Assembly: GCF_016807805.1 (NCBI RefSeq)
Contig: NZ_CP063364.1
Location: 80,763 to 144,762, forward strand
Direction of reading: 5' to 3'
DNA: 64,000 nt
DNA from: Xanthobacter dioxanivorans
GTDB lineage: Bacteria > Pseudomonadota > Alphaproteobacteria > Rhizobiales > Xanthobacteraceae
The notes beneath the pieces were generated by a model that was not told the DNA's origin, did not search any database, and was given only the letters and a program-made list of their open reading frames with translations. The translations under genes were made by a program, and so were the position numbers. Below, piece by piece: positions 57,460-64,000 of the stretch (position 1 is the first letter of the stretch; each line of letters starts with the position of its first letter).

Positions 57460-57993
57460 ATGTCACAAGAAAACCATCGGATCGCCGCCGCCATCGATCT
57501 GCGAATGCGACAACTGGAAAAGCAGGGCATTCAAGGAGCGGCGGTCGTCCATCATATGCTTGGCTATATGCAGGGTCTTCAGCAGATTTACGACACGGCT
57601 TCGGACAAGGTGCTGTCGAACCTGTGTCAGCGCTATCCGGGCTTCTATCGCTATGCGGATATGATGGAGTCCATGTCCGAGAGAAATCAGCAAATGATCG
57701 AGGCGGGAACGCACCCCTACCGCGATCTGCCTGAACTTCCCGAGAAGCTGAAGCGGAGCTTGGCTGCATTGATGGCCAGTGCGGCCGATCTCGAACGTGC
57801 CTTCCAGTCTGCCGTGGATTGCGGTGACTTCGCCCGTCACGTCGACCAACTCGACAGCCTGAAACGGCAATGGGGCGCGGATTTGCAGCGCCTGGTCGAG
57901 TTGTTTCGCTCTTCAGACGTTGCTCCCCAAAGCCAACTCATCGTGCAAAGCGCCCTCAAAGCCATGGCTGAGCGAATTAATCGGCTCGGGTGA
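57460..57993 (+). CDS. transposon passenger protein
   Basis: A 177-residue helical protein (AAIDLRMRQLEKQGIQGAAV, VVHHMLGYMQGLQQIYDTAS, LERAFQSAVDCGDFARHVDQ) with coiled-coil character. It follows the previous passenger by 21 bp. No family recognised. Confidence 0.7.
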   Translation: MSQENHRIAAAIDLRMRQLEKQGIQGAAVVHHMLGYMQGLQQIYDTASDKVLSNLCQRYPGFYRYADMMESMSERNQQMIEAGTHPYRDLPELPEKLKRSLAALMASAADLERAFQSAVDCGDFARHVDQLDSLKRQWGADLQRLVELFRSSDVAPQSQLIVQSALKAMAERINRLG

Positions 57994-58053
57994 GCAATTG
58001 GTGAGCAATCTGGTCCCTGAAGCCGCCGCTAAACGTAGGACATTGATAAAACC

Positions 58054-58091
58054 CTTAACGTAGGATTCCGCCCTCAGCCGGAGCCGACCCC
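58054..58091. repeat. right 38-bp terminal inverted repeat of the Tn3-family element
   Basis: Read on the minus strand it starts GGGG and ends ACGTTAAG, the Tn3-family consensus form; 37 of 38 positions match the left repeat. Confidence 0.9.
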
Positions 58092-58649
58092 TTCATCGCC
58101 GAGGCCGGCGCCGACGATCCGTTGGCGATCTCGATCACCTCCGGGAATCGCGTCATCCTGCCGGAGCCGCCCCGCACGCCCGAGGCCGCAATGCGCCTCA
58201 TTGAGCAGTTTGTCGGCCAGGCGATAGTGCGGGTCGGAGTGACGCGCTATCCGGCCGGCCACGGCATATCCGACCCCTCCGAGCTCAGTCCCGGCCTGGT
58301 CGATCCTTGCGAGAACATCCGCATGGGAACTGCTCTATTTGGAAAGGTTCACCGGATTGTCACTCACGCCCGCGGCGCGGCCGACGGGTCGGCGTTCACC
58401 CAATCCCTCGAGGCTTGGCGGACGGGCATGTTCGAGGGCCGATATGTCTTCGGCGAGGCCGATCCGGGTCCGCTATCCACGGCGGAAGCGGAACTCGATC
58501 ATGACGAGGTACCCAGCGTTACCGGCGAAGACCCCGATCCCGCTACGGTTCCCGACCGGACGGCGGTTCAAGACGGAGAGGCGCTCGATCCGAACCACGC
58601 TGGAATTCGAATCGACCTCTCCCCCATTGGTACTGGAAGAGATCCATAG
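58092..58649 (+). pseudogene. traH: conjugal transfer protein TraH, 5' end removed by Tn3
   Basis: In frame from the repeat: FIAEAGADDPLAISITSGNR, LPEPPRTPEAAMRLIEQFVG, QAIVRVGVTRYPAGHGISDP, GLVDPCENIRMGTALFGKVH and AWRTGMFEGRYVFGEADPG match the TraH family of Agrobacterium/Rhizobium transfer regions. About 25-30 N-terminal residues including the start are lost; a TTG at 58122 is the first possible start. The C-terminus is an acidic tail not typical of the family. Confidence 0.85.
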
Positions 58650-58844
58650 ATAGGTTTCGCCAGAGTGAGGTCCGAACGAGGCCACACGCAGGACAGTCGG
58701 AAATCCTATTCTTTCTGGCCTGCGCCAAAGCAGGCATCGGGAAGGCCGAGGCGGCGGCAAAGCGCTGCCACGCCCACCCGGAGCCGCGTCGTATGATCTT
58801 CATCGCGCGCTCATGCCGTCAAAGCATCGCTCCGTATCCCATTC
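58650..58844 (+). other. intergenic region
   Basis: No start codon-led gene. A stretch at about 58670-58800 reads as protein-like in one plus frame (SEILFFLACAKAGIGKAEAA) and may be the remnant of a lost gene. Confidence 0.35.
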
Positions 58845-59684
58845 TCATTTCGGCATTCGCGCGAGCGCATCCGCGAAGAAGGGAGCAAAACCCTCGGGAT
58901 GCTCGCTCATCGGGAAATGACCGAGTTCATCCATCACGGCCAGCGTGGCGCCGGAGATGGCATCGGCGGTCCGTCTGGCGTCTTCGGGCGTGCAGGTCAG
59001 GTCATAGGCGCCGACGAGCAGGTGCACCGGAGTTTTGCTCGTGTCGATCAGGTTCAGCCGCGCTACCAGGCTGTTGTCGCGGGTGTAGAAGCTCAGGTCT
59101 CCGCGGAACACGCCCGGCCCCGATTGCATGAACATCCATTGCGTATTCCAGCGTTCGGCATTGGGCGCATGAGGGCTGATATTGGCCGAAACCAGCGCTG
59201 CGCCCATTTCCCCGCCATGGGCATCGGGACGGTGGAACCAGTCGATGTCGTACCAGGCGGGCTGGTAGTCGCTGGCCTCGATGGCAATGAAACCGGCGAA
59301 CCGATCGGGATGCAGCGCGGCCAATTGCAGCGCGATGCGCCCGCCCATTGAGCAGCCGGCCAGTACCGGCCGGTCGAGACCCAGCGCCACCATGAGCGCC
59401 AGGATGGTTTCTACATAGGCCTCGGTGGTCAGCAGGTATTCGCGGGTCTCGAACCCTTCCGGTGGCAGCGACTTGCCGTGCCAGGGCATGTCAAAGGCGA
59501 CGAACCGATTGTGGGCGATGAAGCGCCGGTCGTTCATCACATGGCGCCATTGCCGGGTATCGGCACCAGCGGTATGCAGGCACAGCACGGGGCGCCCCTG
59601 GCCTGCTTCCTCGAAATAGATCCGGTATCTCTCGCCGCCCTGCTCGATGGCAACATAGCGACCGGTGATCGGTTCGATGCTCAT
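58845..59684 (-). CDS. alpha/beta hydrolase
   Basis: A 279-residue hydrolase. VLCLHTAGADTRQWRHVMND (oxyanion loop), RPVLAGCSMGGRIALQLAAL (nucleophile elbow, Ser in GCSMGG), LVGAYDLTCTPEDARRTADA (acid region) and MDELGHFPMSEHPEGF (catalytic His) give a complete triad. Similar enzymes cleave C-C or ester bonds late in ring or ketone degradation. ATGA-coupled to the next gene upstream. Confidence 0.9.
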   Translation of the reverse strand: MSIEPITGRYVAIEQGGERYRIYFEEAGQGRPVLCLHTAGADTRQWRHVMNDRRFIAHNRFVAFDMPWHGKSLPPEGFETREYLLTTEAYVETILALMVALGLDRPVLAGCSMGGRIALQLAALHPDRFAGFIAIEASDYQPAWYDIDWFHRPDAHGGEMGAALVSANISPHAPNAERWNTQWMFMQSGPGVFRGDLSFYTRDNSLVARLNLIDTSKTPVHLLVGAYDLTCTPEDARRTADAISGATLAVMDELGHFPMSEHPEGFAPFFADALARMPK

Positions 59685-60082
59685 GCTGCTTCCTCCGCCT
59701 TGAGCGCCCCGCGTCCGAGCGCCATAAATTCCTTGAAGAAGCGCAAGTTCTTCACCAGTGTGAGGATATCGCCATCGATACGGCCGCGGCCGATCTTCAC
59801 CAGACCGAAAATGTCGTGGAAACCGGGTGACGGCAGAGGCTGCCAGAAGCGCTCGAGCGCATCGCGATCACAGCGCAGTCCAAACCGCCAGGGTGTCTTG
59901 CGGCTGGGGCCGGATTGAACCTGGATGAGACGGCCTTTTTCGAAATGCAGATAGGTTTCTTCCCCATCTACCTCGATCAGCACTGTTTCACTGAAGAGAG
60001 CTCCCAGACGCAGAAGGTGCGTGCGGGAGTTATGTGCGGCCTGCATTGCCTTGAATTTAGTTTGGATCTTCGGGCTGATCAT
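59681..60082 (-). CDS. SCP2-like hypothetical protein
   Basis: A 133-residue soluble protein. VDGEETYLHFEKGRLIQVQS, a central RFGLRCDRDALERFW and the C-terminal FGLVKIGRGRIDGDILTLVK have the order of a sterol-carrier-protein-2 fold (strand pair, helix, GxI-G-D helix). Lipid-binding domains of this kind occur with hydrocarbon-oxidation genes. Coupled to the hydrolase gene. Confidence 0.6.
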   Translation of the reverse strand: MISPKIQTKFKAMQAAHNSRTHLLRLGALFSETVLIEVDGEETYLHFEKGRLIQVQSGPSRKTPWRFGLRCDRDALERFWQPLPSPGFHDIFGLVKIGRGRIDGDILTLVKNLRFFKEFMALGRGALKAEEAA

Positions 60083-60297
60083 TTGGCATCCTTGGCGTCA
60101 GTTGATTGTTCGCCAATGTGATGGCGCCGGTAGCCATTCAATGACGTTTCGGGTATCCGTCGATACCTTTGGGAATTGTCAGCACCGTTTCTTGGATTCC
60201 AGAGGTGGAGACCAAACTGCAAAACGCCGACTGCAGGCCCATCCGTGAAGCCAGCGGAGCGCACATCGCCCCCCGCCGATTAGTCCTGTCAGAATCT

Positions 60298-60947
60298 TCA
60301 GAATCTGTAGACGATGCCGGCGCTCAACAGAGTTGGGTTGGCTGTCACTTCTGCCCGAGCTGGATTTCCGCCGACGGTGCCAGTCGCCGTGGTGGAAAGG
60401 AAGATCTTCTTCACGTCCATGTAAACCCCCATTTGCTGTCGATATCATATTCGAAGCCCGCCTGAAGAACCGGAGCGAAGGCGTTGTTGACTTTGAGATC
60501 GGCGACGGCGCCATCGGAGGTGCCGAAGAAGAGTGTATAGTTCACCCCTGCGCCGACATAGGGCTGAAATCTCGGACCGAAGTTGGTGAAATGGTACTGC
60601 GCTGCGAGGACGGCGGGTGCGTAGTACGTCTTCCCAAGTGTCACGCCGCCGAGCGGACCCGTACCTGTCAGCGTCGTCTTGGGCGGAATGCCTCCCGTCA
60701 ACATCAGGCTCACGTTGTTGTCGAAGCGATATCCCACGTCAAACCCCAGTGTGAGATTGTCCTTAGTGTCAGCACTCGCCCCGGGGATGACACCGCCGCC
60801 AACCGAGATGTCTGCCTTCGAGTCAAACAGGACGCCAAGTGGGCCGGTACGAACGAACCAACCCTCCTTCGATGCGTCTTGTGCTTGTGCGGTCGAAGAC
60901 ATGGTCAATATCGCAAGAGCTGATAAGATCTTCTTCATTTTCTTCAT
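60298..60947 (-). pseudogene. OmpW/AlkL-like outer membrane channel, frameshifted
   Basis: Signal peptide MKKMKKILSALAILTMSSTA (cleavage after QAQ) and barrel strands WFVRTGPLGVLFDSKADISV, LTLGFDVGYRFDNNVSLMLT and QYHFTNFGPRFQPYVGAGVN match OmpW. The frame stops early (60411) after KWGFTWT, but in the next frame the normal end continues: YMDVKKIFLSTTATGTVGG ... LSAGIVYRF, with the terminal Phe. The break is at GGGGG (60426-60430): one missing G. Such channels (AlkL) bring hydrocarbons through the outer membrane. Confidence 0.85.
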
Positions 60948-61034
60948 TCCCCCCGTGTGTGTGGATCGTCGCCACAATGGCCTCCCGATCGCCAATCTTC
61001 GCCCATCAGGCGATATCGAAGCATGTTAGCTTCG

Positions 61035-61439
61035 TCATTCCGCGTTCTGAACTCCCTGTGCCCGACCGCGCCGATGCCCCGATCGCTTTCCGGAGGGAAA
61101 GGCACGGGCCAGGAGGTTGTGGGCGATGCGCATCTGGGTCATTTCGCGGCGGGTCTCCGTTTCATGCTGCCGCAGCACAAGGTCCGACCGCGGCAGCGCA
61201 GAGCAGATCAGGACAAAGCCAGCCGCATCATCCTCCGGATAGTGGGTGAGTGCGCCCGAGGTATCGACTTCGCCTTCGATCAGCCGCGCGGCGCAAGCCA
61301 AGCACCAGCCCTGCTCGCAAATCATCGGGCTCTCCAACCCCGCATCGATAAGCGAGTAGAGCAGATACTCGTTGTCCGGCGCCTCGAACGACCAGACACC
61401 GTCCGGCCGTTCCAGTGTGACCCTGAATGCCCAGCTCAT
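61035..61439 (-). CDS. 2Fe-2S ferredoxin (plant type)
   Basis: A 134-residue protein. CEQGWCLACAARLIEGEVDT holds C-x4-C-x2-C and LICSALPRSDLVL the fourth Cys, the [2Fe-2S] motif of chloroplast-type ferredoxins. The Arg-rich tail after residue 100 is unusual. ATG overlaps the dehydrogenase stop. It probably carries electrons between the reductase at 63058 and an oxygenase outside the window. Confidence 0.9.
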   Translation of the reverse strand: MSWAFRVTLERPDGVWSFEAPDNEYLLYSLIDAGLESPMICEQGWCLACAARLIEGEVDTSGALTHYPEDDAAGFVLICSALPRSDLVLRQHETETRREMTQMRIAHNLLARAFPSGKRSGHRRGRAQGVQNAE

Positions 61440-62497
61440 GGCCGGATGAGCACCTTCTCCACGTTGTCGAGCCGCTCGCCGAACACGCGATAGGCCTCGC
61501 CGGCTTGGTCGAGCGAGAAGTTGTGGGTGAACATCTCAGTCAACGTGATCTTGCCCTCCGTGATGAGACGCTGAGCGTTCCACATCTCCGGCCAGACGCT
61601 TGCGAAACCGCGCATATGCAACGTGATGTCGCGGAAGAACACATCGAGGAGGTTCACAGGATGCGCCATGTCTGTGAACATGCCGAGGCCCGCCATCGTG
61701 CCACCAGCGCGGATCAGCGAGAATGACAGATCGAGGCTTTCGCCGGTGCCTACCATCTCGATCACCTTGTCGACACCCCGTCCGCCGGTGGCTGCCTTAA
61801 CGGCTTCTACCCCCGCTTCACCGGGCTCGAAGACCTCGATGCCATAGCGCATCTTGGCGGCCTCGCGCCGGTGCGCGACCGGATCGAAGGCAAAGACTTT
61901 GCCCGGACCGCGTTTGGTCGCCAGATCGAGGGCCATCATTCCGGTAGGTCCAAGGCCAACGATCGCTAGACTTTCGCCGATCTGGACGTCCACCAGCTTA
62001 TTGGCCAGGATCGCGGTGGGCAGGTTGCATGAGAGCGTCAGCGCCTGCGCGTCCGTCAGCGCATCGTCGATCTTGATCGTATGGGCATCGGCATGGGGGA
62101 TCGACATGTACTCCGCCTGCGTCCCATTGAGATCGCCGAAGCCGACACCGAATCCGTAGACTGCGGATTTCGTAACTTGGCAGTGTGCCGTGTTGTGATG
62201 CCGGCACTGGTAGCAGTCACCGCACGAGGCCGAATAGCCCATCGAAACCCGGTCGCCCTTAGAAAACCTGCCGACCTCGGCACCGGTTTCGATCACCTCG
62301 CCCGAGAGTTCATGGCCCAGCGTGGAATGACCCTTTCCCATCGCTTGATCCAGGGTGCCGCGCCAGATGTGCAGATCCGACCCGCAGATCGAGGTGGCGC
62401 GCACCTTCACCAGAATCTGGTGCGGCTCGGTGATTTTCGGATCGTCCACATTGATGGTGCGGATATCCTTGGGGCCGAAATAGACAGCGGCTTTCAT
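61436..62497 (-). CDS. zinc-dependent alcohol dehydrogenase (MDR family)
   Basis: A 353-residue enzyme; ATG 62497 has GGGAGGAA upstream. ATSICGSDLHIWRGTLDQAM (catalytic zinc Cys), TLGHELSGEVIETG, the structural zinc loop SCGDCYQCRHHNTAHC and the nucleotide-binding LAIVGLGPTGMMALDLATKR in order. It oxidises an alcohol with NAD(P), here likely the product of a monooxygenase in the same operon. Confidence 0.95.
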   Translation of the reverse strand: MKAAVYFGPKDIRTINVDDPKITEPHQILVKVRATSICGSDLHIWRGTLDQAMGKGHSTLGHELSGEVIETGAEVGRFSKGDRVSMGYSASCGDCYQCRHHNTAHCQVTKSAVYGFGVGFGDLNGTQAEYMSIPHADAHTIKIDDALTDAQALTLSCNLPTAILANKLVDVQIGESLAIVGLGPTGMMALDLATKRGPGKVFAFDPVAHRREAAKMRYGIEVFEPGEAGVEAVKAATGGRGVDKVIEMVGTGESLDLSFSLIRAGGTMAGLGMFTDMAHPVNLLDVFFRDITLHMRGFASVWPEMWNAQRLITEGKITLTEMFTHNFSLDQAGEAYRVFGERLDNVEKVLIRP

Positions 62498-62526
62498 GTG
62501 CGGTTTCCTCCCTGTTTCCTTGTTCT

Positions 62527-62928
62527 CTACCAACGCGTGTCCGGCAGGATGACGTCGCCGATCCTGCCAACAGCATATCCGTAGGCAGCCTCTATGATCG
62601 AACGCGCGGCGATCAGCTCTTCTTCGTCCCTTGGGGCAAAGACGATCAGGCTTTGCGGCGGCACCGCACCGGCCATGTAGCGGGCGAAGGGATGAACGGT
62701 TCCCCAGCCAAGCGTCAGAATCCGTTGTGCCCATTCCGGGCGCAAGCCGAGATGCATCGCGCCGTCGGCGCGCAGGATTAGCCAGACAGGGTCGCTGACA
62801 AAGGCCTCGGGCTGGCCCCGCGCGAGTTCTTCGTCAAGGGCGAAGCCATGTCCGGGCGTTTGGAATGGCGCCTCGCAGGAGGTGCTGCCGGGCAAGGTGC
62901 CCGCAAAGGCCGCGATTGCGGCCAGCAA
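62527..62928 (-). CDS. DUF5519/luciferase-domain-like protein, start unclear
   Basis: From a TTG (62928) 133 residues. The C-terminal part (GWGTVHPFARYMAGAVPPQS, IVFAPRDEEELIAARSIIEA) matches the small DUF5519 domain. No ATG, GTG or TTG with a ribosome site begins it; the frame stays open and protein-like (FAKEGWRPPHLDAKWPCLQD) up to the reductase stop, while an ATG (62961, MKIG) in the next frame would join it if one G were added. The 5' end may be damaged. Confidence 0.55.
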   Translation of the reverse strand: MLAAIAAFAGTLPGSTSCEAPFQTPGHGFALDEELARGQPEAFVSDPVWLILRADGAMHLGLRPEWAQRILTLGWGTVHPFARYMAGAVPPQSLIVFAPRDEEELIAARSIIEAAYGYAVGRIGDVILPDTRW

Positions 62929-63057
62929 TGCGGGACTTGCCCGATCTTCATCCTGTAAACAGGGCCATTTCGCATCTAGGTGCGGGGGGCGCCAACCCTC
63001 TTTTGCAAACTGCGCAGTGAGGGTGCCAGCTCCCAGACCTGAATCTCCGACAGATTC

Positions 63058-64000
63058 TTAGCCGAAGCTGTCATAGTGCACCTGTGTTATCGGTACTCCA
63101 GCTTCTTTGAGCTGAGCTTTGACACTGTTCACCATGACTGGCGGGCCGGCGACGTAGAATTCAGCCTCTGTCGGTGCGTTGATTAGCGCCGTGATTGCAT
63201 TGGTCACAAAGCCTTGCTGGTAGCCCCAGCCTTCCGGCGGCATCTCCACGACCGGCGTATAGCGTGCATGGCGGACCCGCGCCGCCGCTGCTGCAAGCTC
63301 ATTCCCCGCCGCAAGATCGACAGCGCTGCGGGCGCCATAGATCACATCGACAGGCGCATTGAAATCGACCGCCTCTTCGGCTGCCTGCCGGATCATCGAA
63401 AGGATCGGCGAGATGCCGGTGCCGCCGGCCACGAACACCTTGCGTCCCGCCTTCTTGCGCAGGGTGCACACGCCAAAAGGCGCTTCGATGGTGATGCAGG
63501 TGCCTACAGCAAGATCGGCCAGGGCGTTTGACCCTGCTCCGCCGTCGTAACGTTTGGCGATGAATTGAAGCGTGTCGCCACATGGCAGATTGCACATGGA
63601 ATAGCTTCGCCGGATGCCACCCGGCAGGTGAAGAATCGCGTACTGGCCAGGAAGAAACTCGGCTCCGCCCTCAACGCGAAAGGTGAAACGGCGGATTTCA
63701 GGTGCAAGTTCCTCGACAGCGATCAGTTCGCCGGTGCATTCCTGGCAGGGCAAGGGCAGTCCTTCCCAGTGTCCCGGGGGAGGAGTGATGATGATGTCAC
63801 TTGTCGGGCGAGACTGGCAGGCCAGAACACGTCCGCGCCGCGCATCGCGTGGACTTACGGCAGGGGCGTCCTGGAAGATCAGGTCGACAGAACCTTCGAC
63901 AAGCCCCACTTTGCATGTCCCGCAACTCCCCCAGCCGCATTCATAGGGCAGGATCTGGCCGTTGCGCCGTGCAGCCTGAAGGATGGTTTCATCGGGCCGT
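63058..64000 (-). CDS. NAD(P)H:ferredoxin-type oxygenase reductase, 5' end outside window
   Basis: Partial; the frame is open to the window edge. The N-terminal [2Fe-2S] domain is visible beyond the first ATG (LPYECGWGSCGTCKVGLVEG, with the later Cys RVLACQS), then a flavin domain (RSYSMCNLP) and an NAD domain (FVAGGTGISPILSMIRQAAE, FYVAGPPVMVNSVKAQL). This is the one-component reductase that feeds electrons to hydrocarbon monooxygenases or ring-hydroxylating dioxygenases. Upstream genes lie outside the window. Confidence 0.93.
   Translation of the reverse strand, partial: RPDETILQAARRNGQILPYECGWGSCGTCKVGLVEGSVDLIFQDAPAVSPRDARRGRVLACQSRPTSDIIITPPPGHWEGLPLPCQECTGELIAVEELAPEIRRFTFRVEGGAEFLPGQYAILHLPGGIRRSYSMCNLPCGDTLQFIAKRYDGGAGSNALADLAVGTCITIEAPFGVCTLRKKAGRKVFVAGGTGISPILSMIRQAAEEAVDFNAPVDVIYGARSAVDLAAGNELAAAAARVRHARYTPVVEMPPEGWGYQQGFVTNAITALINAPTEAEFYVAGPPVMVNSVKAQLKEAGVPITQVHYDSFG

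Larger units (their letters stand above)
52925..58091. mobile_element. Tn3-family transposon, ~5.2 kb
   Basis: Flanked by 38-bp inverted repeats that end in the family ACGTTAAG. It carries DUF6429, tnpA (minus), a serine resolvase (plus) and two passenger genes of unknown function. The flanking 5-mers differ (TTATC left, TTCAT right), so there is no target duplication: the ends have been joined to different DNA, by deletion or recombination after insertion. No resistance gene. Confidence 0.88.

Noticed and set aside
1..64000. tRNA, rRNA or tmRNA genes
   Set aside because: No cloverleaf with CCA-type end or rRNA-like stretch was recognised by reading; a covariance-model scan would be needed to exclude a divergent one.

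Overview
The window looks like part of a large conjugative plasmid, or an integrative conjugative element, from a GC-rich alphaproteobacterium, most likely a Rhizobiales/Hyphomicrobiales member. The reasons are high GC with strong G/C preference at third codon positions, an Omp25/RopB-type beta-barrel, a MucR/Ros regulator, a TraH of the Agrobacterium/Rhizobium type, and genes of a Dot/Icm-like (type IVB, I-type) secretion system (DotC, DotB, DotA/TraY). No rRNA, tRNA, ribosomal protein or other housekeeping gene and no CRISPR array was seen. Many genes overlap by ATGA, so most of the window is a few long co-transcribed blocks.

Layout. 1-4.5 kb (+): the end of a cytosine DNA methyltransferase, a winged-helix-like protein, a DUF5131 (Gp37/Gp68) protein, DUF4326, a VapB antitoxin with a VapC-like partner that has lost PIN residues, an MT-A70 methyltransferase and an exported protein. 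4.5-6 kb (-): a hypothetical protein and an outer membrane barrel. 6-12.3 kb (-): ParM-like actin, ParR-like adaptor and a tandem-decamer centromere candidate, small membrane proteins, a UvrD-like helicase, DUF1643, and a tyrosine recombinase. 12.4-16.6 kb: lipoprotein, ASCH protein, PD-(D/E)XK-like nuclease, zinc-ribbon protein and a lower-GC foreign-looking gene. 16.8-28.2 kb (+): DotC, DotB, a Tat-type M15/DUF882 peptidase, an adenine methyltransferase, and a giant methyltransferase plus strawberry-notch helicase. 28.5-38.6 kb (+): a wHTH protein with an AT-rich internal stretch, then a cluster with three tandem paralogous exported proteins and a 1115-residue protein carrying HELAH. 38.8-44.2 kb: small exported proteins, a 30-residue pre-peptide, a PAPS-reductase-like protein, and HigBA-type and XRE regulators. 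44.5-50.6 kb: DotA/TraY, an AbiE-type toxin-antitoxin pair, MucR and DUF2442. 50.7-58.1 kb: a truncated IS21 element cut by a 5.2-kb Tn3-family transposon; a SRAP gene on the left and traH on the right are both broken. 58.8-64 kb (-): part of a hydrocarbon-oxidation cluster (alpha/beta hydrolase, SCP2-like protein, OmpW/AlkL-like barrel, ferredoxin, zinc alcohol dehydrogenase, flavin/2Fe-2S reductase) that runs off the right edge.

Two window-wide signals stand out. First, a 10-bp-periodic operator (TTATCG-N4-TGATCG, often extended by further decamers) recurs at five intergenic sites, including in front of dotC and dotA, and a related decamer array lies in front of parM; this suggests one plasmid regulator acting on transfer, surface and maintenance genes. 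Second, three reading frames (dotB, the strawberry-notch gene, ompW) are each broken by what looks like one missing base in a G-run. This could be real decay but may be homopolymer error in the assembly, and should be resolved before calling these genes dead.
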